A DNA stretch of 64,000 nt from Campylobacter magnus (GTDB lineage Bacteria; Campylobacterota; Campylobacteria; Campylobacterales; Campylobacteraceae): contig NZ_JAQSLK010000002.1 of assembly GCF_028649595.1 (NCBI RefSeq), positions 124,001 to 188,000 on the forward strand, in the 5' to 3' direction. Within the stretch, counting starts at the first letter, position 1, and every line of letters starts with the position of its first letter. Positions 16,513 through 26,700 of the stretch are shown in pieces. Made by a program: the position numbers and the translations under genes. The notes beneath the pieces were generated by a model, which was given only the letters and a program-made list of their open reading frames with translations, searched no databases and had not been told where the DNA came from.

Positions 16513-16642
16513 AAGGAGGACACTAGCGATGTAATTATATATCTTTATTCTTAAATTGGGCTTATTATATATAAGTAATTCAGAACAAGTTGCATTTTGC
16601 CAAACAAAAATTATTTAAATCAAACAATAGAAAGGTTAAAAA
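16513..16642 (+). promoter_or_regulatory. Leader of the 16643 gene, with a start-stop element and a repeated 5' segment
   Basis: A strong Shine-Dalgarno (ATAAGGAGGA, 16511-16520) is followed at 16529 by ATG immediately before TAA, a minimal start-stop. Further on, 16594-16635 resembles the 3' end of the preceding gene (TTTTGCCAAACAAAAATTA). A GAAAGG sequence precedes the true ATG at 16643. Confidence 0.4.
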
Positions 16643-17299
16643 ATGGCTATAAGTAGTCTATCACCAAACGGAAAAGTAATGCTGGAAATCCCAAATTCTC
16701 TAAATTATACAAATTCACAAGGAGAGCAAGCACTAAAAAATCCAGAAACTGCTCTAACTGAAATTGTCAGAGAAGTAAACAATGTAAACCAAATGGGACA
16801 AAGAACATCAGTAAGCATTCAAGATAAAAATGATGATTACACTAGATACTATGTAAATCAAACAAAAGATGGAAATTTAGTGTTGCAGCCAAACCCTGAA
16901 GCTCAAGTGGCTGGTAAAGAAGCAGTCTATTTTAATAAAAAATATGATACTGATGATAAAGGCAATGTAAAAAGAACTGAGCAGGGCGAGCCTCTATTTT
17001 ACTTTGTTATGAATAAAGAGGCACCAGCAGCACAAGAGCTTTTAAATAATATGAAAGTAAAGGAAAACAATGGCTATCAAAATCTAGCAGTCAGCGTGCA
17101 AATAGCTAATCCTGAGCTTGCTAAAGAGCTTAAAGAGTATCAAAGACCAGAAGGGGATAACTCTAAAGTTGTAGCTATCCTTTCAAAAGATGAGATTAAA
17201 ATCTCTACTGTAAATGAACTCGCAAGTGCAAAAGCTGAAAGAAGTTCGCAAGAGCAAACAAAAGCTGAGCCACAAAAGTCTCAGGATATGGACAGATAA
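16643..17299 (+). CDS. Uncharacterised 218-residue protein with Asp-Arg end
   Basis: A soluble protein with no signal or membrane helix. Residues 1-150 have alternating strands and helices (SIQDKNDDYTRYYVNQTKDGN, split, then FYFVMNKEAPAAQELL); the last 30 are low-complexity (SSQEQTKAEPQKS) and end MDR. The tail resembles, but does not exactly match, the Glu-Arg tails of other element proteins. It forms its own short unit: repeated leader upstream, strong terminator downstream. No family recognised. Confidence 0.7.
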   Translation: MAISSLSPNGKVMLEIPNSLNYTNSQGEQALKNPETALTEIVREVNNVNQMGQRTSVSIQDKNDDYTRYYVNQTKDGNLVLQPNPEAQVAGKEAVYFNKKYDTDDKGNVKRTEQGEPLFYFVMNKEAPAAQELLNNMKVKENNGYQNLAVSVQIANPELAKELKEYQRPEGDNSKVVAILSKDEIKISTVNELASAKAERSSQEQTKAEPQKSQDMDR

Positions 17300-17328
17300 T
17301 TTATTAAGCTTGCACTAATACAAGTTGG

Positions 17329-17355
17329 GCTAGGGGCTTGCCCCTAGCTTTTTTT
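17329..17355 (+). terminator. Rho-independent terminator
   Basis: GCTAGGGG, a 4-nt loop (CTTG), CCCCTAGC and seven T. This is the clearest terminator of the element and ends the transcript of the 16643 gene, and perhaps of the secretion operon. Confidence 0.92.
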
Positions 17356-17378
17356 GTAAAGATACTAGGAGGTAAATA

Positions 17379-17516
17379 ATGAGAGAGATAAGCAACTCTT
17401 TAAAGAAGAGAAAGAAAAATTTTTATTCGTGGTTATATTATGTTTTAACTTGTAAAAACAATGATAAAAACAAAACAATAGATGTTGCTAAAAAAGACAC
17501 TAAAGATATTTTTTAA
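17379..17516 (+). CDS. Small basic protein (45 residues) upstream of topoisomerase III
   Basis: A near-perfect AGGAGGT precedes the ATG by 6 nt. The product begins MREISNSLKKRKKNFYSW, has an aromatic patch (YSWLYYVLT) and is very lysine-rich. It starts just after the terminator and ends 14 bp before topB. It may be a translated leader or a small DNA-binding protein. No family recognised. Confidence 0.55.
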   Translation: MREISNSLKKRKKNFYSWLYYVLTCKNNDKNKTIDVAKKDTKDIF

Positions 17517-17530
17517 ATAAGGAAAATAGT

Positions 17531-19900
17531 ATGGATTTATATATAGCAGAAAAGCCAGAGTTAGCAAAAGCAATCAAAGAGGCTCTTAGTGGTGCTGAGA
17601 GTATCGCAAAGGGATATTTTATAAAAGGCGATAACATTGTAACTTATGCTGTAGGTCATTTATTAGAGCTTTATAAGCCTGACGATTACGATGAAAAATA
17701 TAAAAATTGGTCTTTTGATTGTTTGCCGATAGAAATTAAAGAGTATCAATATAAACCAAAAGACAGCACAAAAGAACAATTAAAAATAATTTGTTCTTTA
17801 ATAAATGACAATAGAGTTAGCAGGATTATTCACTGCGGTGATGCTGATGATGAGGGGCAAATTTTAATTGAAGAGATTTTAAATTACGCCAAAAACAAAA
17901 AGCCAGTTATGCGTGTTTTAATCAACGATTTAACCAAAGAAGCAATTCAAAAAGAAATAGCAGATATGAAGCCAAATAGCGAGTTTAAGCTAATAAGCGA
18001 TAGGGGATTTGCTAGAAGCATTGCTGATTGGGAGGTAGGGATGAACTTATCACGAGCTTATACTATCGCTTATAGACTTAGAGGAGGACAAGGCGGCATT
18101 AGTGTTGGCAGGGTTCAAACACCTATTTTGAGTTTAATAGTTAATAGAGATTATGAGAATTCTAACTTTAAAAGCAAAGATTATTTTGCGATTAAAGCCA
18201 AATTTTCTTTGAGTAGTGGAGATAGCAATGTTGTAGCACCTTTGCTTTTAGACAAGGATGAAAGAATAGAGGATGAAAATAGAGCAAACGAAATCAAAGG
18301 CTCTAGTGTTGGCTTTTCTTTTGGTGTAAAAGTAAGTGCTACTGAAAAAAAAGAGGAACCACCACTCCCTTTTAATTTGCTAACATTACAAACATTAGCT
18401 AGCAAACTTTTTGGCTTTTCTGCTAAAAAAACACTGGAAGTCACGCAAACGCTAAGAGAAAAACACAAAGCTATTACTTATAACAGAAGTGATTGTGAAT
18501 ATTTGCCTACTACTGCTTTTGAAAATGCGCCAGCAGTTTTAAAAGCAGTTAGTGAAAATATTGGGTTAGATATTAGCAAGGCAGATACAAGCTATAAAAA
18601 TAGAGCTTTTGACGATAGCAAGCTTTCTGCTCACTATGGAATAATACCTACTCAAGCTAAATTTGATAAAGCAAACCTTAGCAAAGATGAGCTAGATATT
18701 TATAGGCTTATAGCTCAAAGATTTTTAATACAATTTTTCCATCCTTGCGAATATATTAGCTATGCAATTAGCTTTGAAAAAGATGAAATATGTTTTAAAA
18801 CGAATGCTAGGCGCAATATAAAACTTGGTTTTAAAGAGTTTTTTAGCGATACAAGCGATGATGATGAAATCGAGACAATAGGGACTGATTTGCTTATTTA
18901 TAACAATACTACTGCTGATTGTAGTGATGTAATAATAAGCAAAGAAAAAACTAAGCCACGACCACTTTATACTATGACAAGCTTATTAAAAGACTTGAAT
19001 AGTGTAGCAAAATATGTAAAAGATGAAAAAATCAAAAAACTTTTACTAGAAAAAGATAAAGAGAAAAAGGGTGAAAATGGTGGTATTGGAACGCCTGCTA
19101 CTAGAAGTGATATGATAGAAAAGCTTATTAAGGAGCAGTATATAGAGATTAGTAAAGATAAAAAGCAGCAAATAAAATCTACCGATAAGGGTAAAAATCT
19201 CATCAGATGTTGCTCAAATTTGTTGGCAACGCCTGATATGACTGCTCTTTGGTATGAGTATCAAAAAGAAATTGAGGCAGGCAATAGAACAAAAGATAAT
19301 TTTTTGTTTAGTGTAAAAAATGATATTGAAGTGGAAATTGAAAGAATAAAAAGCGGTGAGGAGTTTAAAATGGAAGTAAATAATAGTGGAATTAAGTGTC
19401 CAAATTGTAATGAGGGAGTGCTTGTAAGGCGTTTAAGCCAAAAGACAAAGAAATATTTTTGGGGATGTTCGGCTTATCCAAATTGTAGTGGTATTTTTGG
19501 AGATGACAATGGCAAGCCGATCTTAGAAAAAAAAGAAAAGGCACTAAGAGATGAGAATTCAATTGCTTGTCCAAAATGTAATAAAGGCTTTTTGATTGAG
19601 AGAGTTAGTCAAAAAGGCTTTAAATGGCTTTCTTGCTCTGAGTGGAAGGCAGATAATAGTGGGTGTGATGCTAAGTTTAAATACGATAATAATGGCAACA
19701 TAGTTGATTTTGACAACACGCCAAAAAGAGATGAGAATTCAATTGCTTGTCCAAAATGTAATAAAGGCTTTTTGATTGAGAGAGTTAGTCAAAAAGGCTT
19801 TAAATGGCTTTCTTGCTCTGAGTGGAAGGCAGGATGTGATGCCAAATATTCAAGAAATGAAAATGGCGAACTCGTTGAGATGATTTTTAATAAAAATTAG
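17531..19900 (+). CDS. topB: DNA topoisomerase III (conjugative-element type) with zinc ribbons
   Basis: A type IA topoisomerase that resolves single-strand intermediates during transfer or replication. An N-terminal TOPRIM domain has E8 (IAEKPELA) and DADDEGQ near residue 103. The catalytic tyrosine lies in ITYNRSDCEYLP near residue 317. Three C4-type zinc ribbons follow from about residue 620 (CPNCNEG, CPKCNKG, CPKCNKG). The second and third share 35 residues exactly, encoded by a 107-bp perfect repeat. The length of 789 is long for TopB because of these ribbons. TraE of RP4 is the plasmid analogue. Confidence 0.94.
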   Translation: MDLYIAEKPELAKAIKEALSGAESIAKGYFIKGDNIVTYAVGHLLELYKPDDYDEKYKNWSFDCLPIEIKEYQYKPKDSTKEQLKIICSLINDNRVSRIIHCGDADDEGQILIEEILNYAKNKKPVMRVLINDLTKEAIQKEIADMKPNSEFKLISDRGFARSIADWEVGMNLSRAYTIAYRLRGGQGGISVGRVQTPILSLIVNRDYENSNFKSKDYFAIKAKFSLSSGDSNVVAPLLLDKDERIEDENRANEIKGSSVGFSFGVKVSATEKKEEPPLPFNLLTLQTLASKLFGFSAKKTLEVTQTLREKHKAITYNRSDCEYLPTTAFENAPAVLKAVSENIGLDISKADTSYKNRAFDDSKLSAHYGIIPTQAKFDKANLSKDELDIYRLIAQRFLIQFFHPCEYISYAISFEKDEICFKTNARRNIKLGFKEFFSDTSDDDEIETIGTDLLIYNNTTADCSDVIISKEKTKPRPLYTMTSLLKDLNSVAKYVKDEKIKKLLLEKDKEKKGENGGIGTPATRSDMIEKLIKEQYIEISKDKKQQIKSTDKGKNLIRCCSNLLATPDMTALWYEYQKEIEAGNRTKDNFLFSVKNDIEVEIERIKSGEEFKMEVNNSGIKCPNCNEGVLVRRLSQKTKKYFWGCSAYPNCSGIFGDDNGKPILEKKEKALRDENSIACPKCNKGFLIERVSQKGFKWLSCSEWKADNSGCDAKFKYDNNGNIVDFDNTPKRDENSIACPKCNKGFLIERVSQKGFKWLSCSEWKAGCDAKYSRNENGELVEMIFNKN
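19546..19652 (+). repeat. 107-bp intragenic repeat in topB (copy 1)
   Basis: This copy is identical to 19726-19832, 180 bp away. It encodes one complete zinc-ribbon core. The lack of any silent difference indicates a recent duplication or ongoing gene conversion, and makes the ribbon number likely to vary between strains. Confidence 0.95.
19726..19832 (+). repeat. 107-bp intragenic repeat in topB (copy 2)
   Basis: Second copy of the zinc-ribbon coding repeat, identical to 19546-19652. It joins directly to the last 22 codons of topB. Confidence 0.95.
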
Positions 19901-19910
19901 GAGAGTAATA

Positions 19911-20231
19911 ATGACAAAATTGGTTTATGTGGCAAGTCCGTTTAGTAAAATTGATAAAAAAAAGGCTTTTAAAATAGCAAAAAAAGCTTGTAAAAAAGTA
20001 GAAAGCTTCGATGTTAATTTTTATCCTATAAGCCCAGTCTTACTTTGGGGAGATCTAAAAGCAGAAGTTACGAAACACGATAGATATCGTAATTTAGAAG
20101 CTTGTAAAAAATTGCTCTTGGGATGTGATTTTATCTATGTGGCTAATAATAAGCATAGTAAGGAAAGTGAGGGAATATGCTTAGAATTATTGATTGCAGA
20201 AGAAAACCACATTAGACAATTAAAGGATTGA
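19911..20231 (+). CDS. DUF4406 / nucleoside-deoxyribosyltransferase-like protein
   Basis: 106 residues with VYVASPF at the start and GCDFIYVANNKHSKESEGICLE split over the second half, a layout seen in DUF4406 and nucleoside 2-deoxyribosyltransferase-like proteins (strand-loop with substrate-binding Ser-x-Gly-x-x-x-Glu). Such small proteins are common on phages and mobile elements and are thought to act on nucleotides, but the biochemical role is not established. It follows topB by 10 bp with AGGAG. Confidence 0.65.
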   Translation: MTKLVYVASPFSKIDKKKAFKIAKKACKKVESFDVNFYPISPVLLWGDLKAEVTKHDRYRNLEACKKLLLGCDFIYVANNKHSKESEGICLELLIAEENHIRQLKD

Positions 20232-20251
20232 TTTGTGGGAAACAATATTTA

Positions 20252-20320
20252 TGTATAAACATCATATAGAAGTTTTAGATAAAGCAGAAAAACTGATGGG
20301 GAAGTGTAAAAATGAGTGAA
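20252..20320 (+). CDS. Possible 22-residue peptide
   Basis: ATG at 20252 opens MYKHHIEVLDKAEKLMGK and stops at 20318-20320, overlapping the start of the next gene (ATGAGTGA). The upstream TTGTGGGAAAC is a poor ribosome-binding site. It may only be a coupling leader; the support is weak. Confidence 0.25.
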
Positions 20321-20551
20321 ATAAAAATTTGCGCCAACAAAGCACCTTATAAAGTTGAACCCAGTCATTCTTTAGAAAACTTTGCAGAAGCAAGAAAGCT
20401 AGAAAGTTTATTAGCCAAAGAAGCTTATTTGAAGATTGAAATTGATAGATTGGAAAAAGAATTAAAAAAGTGTTCTGTTGAAATTGAAGCTCTTAAAAAT
20501 ATTACAAATAAGGAGGCAAAAAAAGAACTTGATCTGTTTGACTGGCTATAG
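20312..20551 (+). CDS. Small coiled-coil protein (79 residues)
   Basis: Two helices can be read: SHSLENFAEARKLESLLAK and LKIEIDRLEKELKKCSVEIEAL (split), with heptad spacing of Leu and Ile, then a charged end (KELDLFDWL). GGGGAAG precedes the start. It is the last gene before the long palindrome and the giant gene. Function is unknown. Confidence 0.65.
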   Translation: MSEIKICANKAPYKVEPSHSLENFAEARKLESLLAKEAYLKIEIDRLEKELKKCSVEIEALKNITNKEAKKELDLFDWL

Positions 20552-20610
20552 CAATCTATAGTAATTTTATAAAATCTTGTTATTAAAACAAGAAAACAAT
20601 TTACTTATTT

Positions 20611-20649
20611 TTAGCTTTATTAAATGTTTAAAACATTTAATAAAGCTAA
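20611..20649. promoter_or_regulatory. 39-bp perfect palindrome upstream of the giant gene
   Basis: Arms TTAGCTTTATTAAATGTTT and its exact reverse complement surround one central A. An AT-rich inverted repeat this long could be a cruciform, a bidirectional terminator without a GC stem, or a binding site for a dimeric regulator. A smaller inverted repeat (CTTGTT, ATTAA, AACAAG) lies just upstream. Confidence 0.7.
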
Positions 20650-20706
20650 TTACATTAAAAAATATTTTAAATGCCAAACAAAATATTAAAACACAAAGGA
20701 AAACAA

Positions 20707-23700
20707 ATGAAAACTTTTAAAAGAAAACTCGTGGATAATTCTATGGATTTGTTCATAGAAGTTGATGGGCAATATGTAGCAAATGACAATTTGTTTAAGC
20801 GTGTAATACCAGCAATGCTAAAGCCTGAGGTGCTACAAGCATCGCAAAGAGAGCAAGAACAGAATATTCAAACAAACACACAAAATAAAGATGAAAAAAC
20901 ACTCATAAAGGAATTATCTGTTAGCATATCTAAAGCTTATAAAGATTTGGATAAAAACAAACAAGATAGACTAGAGGTCTATGAGAATAATGGATATAAA
21001 ATAGAGGTAGGCTCTAAGCCGCCACTTTCTTATGTAGCTTTCTATGATAGTGATTTAAGTAATGATAATTCTGTTGCTATGTATTTATATGCTAGCACAA
21101 ATACTAGCTCTGTATTGCTTGCCTCACAAATAGAAGCTAGATTAAATCAAGTAGTTCAAGAAAAAATTTTAGACAATAGAAATGCTTTTTATGTTGATAG
21201 AGAAAATATTTTAGGTGAAAATAACTATGTAAGCAGTGAAATAACACCACAAAAAGATGATTTGGCTATTTTCGCTAATTTGGTTCTTAAAAAAGAGCTT
21301 GATAAAAGAGTAGTGGCTCAAGAATATCCAAAAGAACATTTCACGGAACAAAATTTAAAAAACTCTCAAATGGTAGATGAGATAAAAAGTCAAGGGGAGA
21401 TTAAAAGCGCAGGGAATTCTAGAATTTTAAGTGATAAAGAGCTAATAGAGAGTATGAAAGCCACGCCAATGGAGCAATGGAGCAAAGAGCAAAAAGAGCT
21501 TTTTGATGATATGCCAAAGTTTAAACAAGACCAAATTCTAGATGCGCCAAAGATAAAATATGATGAAGAAGTCTTTGGCAAAATACCTTATAATGAGCTT
21601 AGTTTTAGAAATCAAATGAAAGTGGTAGATGAGGCTAGATTTAGCGCAAAAGGCAAAGAACTACAAGCGCAGTATGATAAGCTACAAAGTGCTAAATACA
21701 CAGCCGGCGAAGGCGGCAGTTATCCAAGTGGTGCGCAGTTAGCAGAAATCACAAAGGCACAAAATAAAATCGCAGCGCAAAGAGACGAGCTAATAAACAC
21801 ATATATAAAAGAATATAATGAAAAAGTGGCTGGGAATTCTAGAATTCCTAGTGATAAAGCGGATGATGATAGTGTAGAAAAAAATAAGGCTGAAATTGAA
21901 ACAGCTCCAGCCCATAGCAATTATAAGGGTGGCGAAGCCCCTAATACTAAGAGCGAAATTCATATGGTAGAAAAGTTCTTTGTAGAAAAAGTGGACGATG
22001 AGTTTGTAACTCAAAAAAGATTTGTAAATGAACAAGAAAACAATGCTTTAAAAGATCAGTTTGAAGCAGAGATTGCTAAGGTTATTTTAGAAGTAGAGCC
22101 TGCTTGGCGAGAAAATATGCTCAATGTGCCTTTGAGCTTAAAAGCTAATCAAGAGACTTATTTAAGCAACATACTAAAAGAGAGTGATGTTGATTATGCT
22201 ACAGCTTTGGCACAAGATGATAAAAATACAATTTATACAGTAGCAGAACAAAAAATCGTAGAAAAAATTCTTAAAGAAAGGCAAGAGCATAGAATAGAAA
22301 TTTTTCAAGATGATTATGTCCTAACTGATAAAACTACTGGCAATGCCATTAACAAAAATAGCAATTTAGCCAGTATTATGTTGGATAAAATTTTGCCACA
22401 CGGGCTAGGCAATCATCCTGCAGATGAGCTTAGCACTTTTTGGTTTAATCACTGCTCTAGCTGGCAAAGAGATAATAGAGTAACTATTGATGATATAGAT
22501 ATACAAAAAGCAACTAAGCTTACTTATAAAAAAGAAAAATTGACATTAGATGAGTGCGCTGAATTATCAAAATTCTTGGCTAGAAATGCAATAGAATTTA
22601 GCGACAATAAACCACGAGAAGTTGCCGATGGTGTTAGAAAGTTTGTGCCTAGTAATGCTCTTTATAAAGTAGCTGAAGGCTTAAATGATGAATTGAAAAA
22701 AACTGAAAGCAGAGAGTTAAAGAAGTTTTTAGTAAAACATATGAGCTCTACTTTTGCTCACACTGATGAAGTGCCTGATTTTCTAGTAGAGCGAAATGGT
22801 TCTGCTATTTTTACTAGAATTAACCGAGATTACTTAAGCGAAATAAATGGCAAGTTTAATGAAGTTGATGAAGTTAGATTAAAGCACATTTCTAATTATT
22901 TAAGTGATAGAAAAGAAGCTGGATTAGCAAATCATAGAGCTGAATTTGAAACAGCTTTTTTTGTATGCGACGATCAATTTAAAGAAGCTTTTCATAGAGC
23001 TGAGCTTGCGCTAGCAGAAAAACTAGATGGACAAGGCGCAGCTACTGAAATAGCTTCGTATTTAGAAACAAATGAATTTGTTGCTTATAGAGCAGATCAT
23101 ATTAAAGAGCTTCTAAGAGTAGAAGAAAGAGCTGCGCAAGAATTCAGAGAAAATTACAAAGAGCCACTAGATTTAGACGAAGCAAACAAAAGAATAGATA
23201 ATTTGCTTGATAATGAAATTCCAAAAGTAAGCGAGCAATTTTATTATAAAATGGATTTGCTTTTAGATAATCCAAATTTTAGATTTGCTGATATGAAAGA
23301 GGCTTGCGAGCTTGAAGTAAAACGCAAAGAGCTTGGGCTAACTTATAGCGCTTTAACTGATTACATACATACCAAAGACAAGGAAAATAATGAGAAAGTT
23401 TCAAATAAGATTGATGAAGCTATTACTGTTAAACCTGATGAAAATACTGAGCCAAAGCAAGAGCCTCTAAAAAATCAAGGGATTGTAGCTAGTGAAGAAA
23501 ATTATCAAACTCTAATGAAGTTGTATAATGGAGAAGCCACTGATGCAAAAGAGCTTGATAATTTAATTGAATGGGCAAGTGAAAATAAGGAGATTTTAGA
23601 GGCAAAATCTGCTGCTAATTATGCTATTAAATTTGGAACTGGGCAGGTTTTAAAAAGCGTTGATGCTGGTTTTGTGCTTGAAATTGTAGAGCCTCTTATT

Positions 23701-26700
23701 ATGGAAAAACAAGAAAATAAAAAATCTTGGGAAGAGCTTGAAAAAGAAGCTGTCGAAGTTACTAAAAAGGAAGCTTGGGTAAAAAAACAGCTTGATGATT
23801 TGCCTATTCGTTTGCAAGCAGGGTATAGCCCACAATTGATAGCTAAAAGCTTGAATGATGCTTATCAGCGTGGTGATATAGTGCCGCCTGAGTGGTTACA
23901 CGAAGTAGTTCGTGAGTTAGACAAAAATTATGGTGGTGTTGCTGTATTTATTGATGAGAATTTAAAGAAGGAAGCAATAGGAAAAGAAAAAGTTAGTGAG
24001 AGTAATGAACAAAAAGAAATAGCGCAAGCTGGGGAAAACAAGGTAGAAGTCGGTCTTTTTGATGATGAAATTGTAAGCAAGATAGTAGAAAACAAAACTA
24101 ATGATAGGGGCAACAAGACAAAAACACAAGCAAGTGAAAATATACCTGAGGCATTAGATAACAAAGTGGCTGGATATGGAGATATCTCAGCACAGAAATT
24201 AGCAGTAAGTGATTATCGCTCAAATAATTTTGATTTGGATGGTGTTGGGGCTGTTGGTCGTGCCTATAAAAATATTGAAGCACTTGAGTTGTCTGCTAAA
24301 TTGAATAGAGAAAATCGTTTCGCTACAAAAGAGGAGCAAGAAATTCTAGCAGGATTTAGTGGCTGGGGTGGTTGTTATGGTGTTTTTGAAGAAACTAATA
24401 AAGATTTTGGTGAAGCTAGAAAACGCTTAGATAAATATTTGGATGAGAATATCTCAAATAGTGTAGATAGAAATTTAGCATTTATATCAATGGCTCATTC
24501 ATCAAGTAGCGCATATTACACAAATACTTTGCTTGTTGACACAATATATAAAGGTTTAGAGCAAATGGGCGTCAATGATAATGGTGTAGAAAAGCGTGTA
24601 TTAGAACCAAGTTGTGGTTCTGGCAATTTTATCATTGGCAGTAAAAATAATAGTTTTTCTTTTACTGGGATAGAAATAGAAAAACATACCTACGATATAG
24701 CTAAGCACCTTAATCCAAATGCTGATATTAGAAATGGTGGTTTTGAAACCTTTAGAGCAAAGGATAGCTTCGATTTGGTTGTAGGAAACCCACCTTACAT
24801 TGCAGATTTCTATGTAAATGATACTAATTCATTAGGCAATAATCTAAAAATTGCAAATTATTTCCCTATAAAATCAATGGAAAATTTGCGTGATGGCGGA
24901 ATAATGGCTTTTGTTATGCCTAGTGCATTTTTAGATCATAATGGTGATAAGCATTTAGAAAGACTTGTAGAAGCTGGCGGTAAATTCTTAGGAGCTGTAA
25001 GACTGCCGAACAATGCTTTTAAAGGCGCAGAAGTAAATACTGATATCGTTTTCTTTCAAAAACAAGATTTATTAACAAACAAAGATGATAAAGCAATAAA
25101 TGCTGAATTAGAAGCGCAAGGCTTTTCTGCTAATTTTGATATGAGACGACTGAGCCCTGAAATTAGAGAGCAATTAGAAAATAAATTTAAATCAGTAGAA
25201 GATAAACTCACTATCGAAGAAAGAGAACAACTAGACGAAAGAGAGCGAGAAAATAAGTTTTATCGTAGGTTCAAGATAAATGACTATTTTTTGAATAATC
25301 CACAAAATATCTTAGGCAAATTTGAAATAGACACAAATAGATTTGGAGAAAATGTGCCAGTATTTAAAGCTGATGAAAATCTAGATTTAAAAGCAGAGCT
25401 GAATAGATTTATAGAGAATTTGCCTAAGAATATCTATAAAGATATTGAGAGGGAGACAAGCCCTTATAGACAATTTGATTTTATCACTCATCCTGAAAGC
25501 AAGTTTTATATTGATAATCTTAAAAAAGGAAGCTTTTTTATAGACAATACTAACAATGGAGCGTTAGCATTAAAAATTGATAGTTATGAATATAGAATAG
25601 TTAGTGATACTGAATTTTGGAAAAATTCTCTTGTGGCATCACAGTTAAGTAAATATAAAGCTGGAAATTATGATGACAATAAACGCCAAAAAGAAGAAAA
25701 GGCTTTAAAAGAACAAGTGTTGAGTTATATTGAATTAAGAGATAGTCTTAATACACTTTTAAGAGCTGAACTTGATCCAAATAAAAGTGATGAAGAAATA
25801 GCAAAATTTCGTCAAGATTTAAACACTTCTTATGATAAAATGAAGTTAAAATATAAGAAGCCTTTAAAGGAGGCGTTTAAAGCTTGTGATATGGATTTAT
25901 CTTTTGAGTTTATTAGTAACTTAGAAAATGAAAAAGGAGAAAAAGCCTTGATTTTTTCTCAACGAATTTCATCACCGATCGTTGAGCCAAAAGTTTCAAA
26001 TGAAAAAGAAGCTTTAATTGCTAGCTTATCTATGAAAGGTAAAATAGATTTAGATTATATCCAAGATATTTATCCAAATCAATCATTAGATGATACGCTA
26101 AATAAATTGTTAGAAGAGAAGTTGATTTTCAAAAATCACGAGCCTTATTCTAAAGAGAAGTTTGTAACATCTGATGCTTATTTAAGTGGTAATGTTAAAA
26201 AGAAATATAATGAAGTTTTAGAGGCTATAAAAAAGACTGGTGATAAAAGCTTGGAGATTAATGCTAACTCTTTAAAAGAAGTATTCCCAGCTGATAGAAA
26301 TATCAAGGAAATTTCTTTTGGTCTTGGTATGAATTGGATACCTACTCATATATATCAAGAATTTATAGATGCTTATGCCAGTGAATATAGATTTGAAGGC
26401 ATTGAAAGAAGGGGTTCGGATGTTGCAGATAAAGTGTTTGAAATAACTCTTAGTTCAAATGGAGAGTATATAATTGAAAATAATGCCAACACTTATACAA
26501 AAAATCTAGTTAAAAATAATGCTTATTATATGGCTATGCTTAGCTCTGAAAAAGAAAGGGAAGGCAAGAGCAGATCCACCTATGGTTTGAATTTTGGCAA
26601 TGGTAGAGATTTTTTTAGCTACGATGAGTTTAAAAAACATATGGGCTGGAGCAATGAAGAACTTAATAATGCTAAAAGAATACCATTAGTTTATGCTGCT

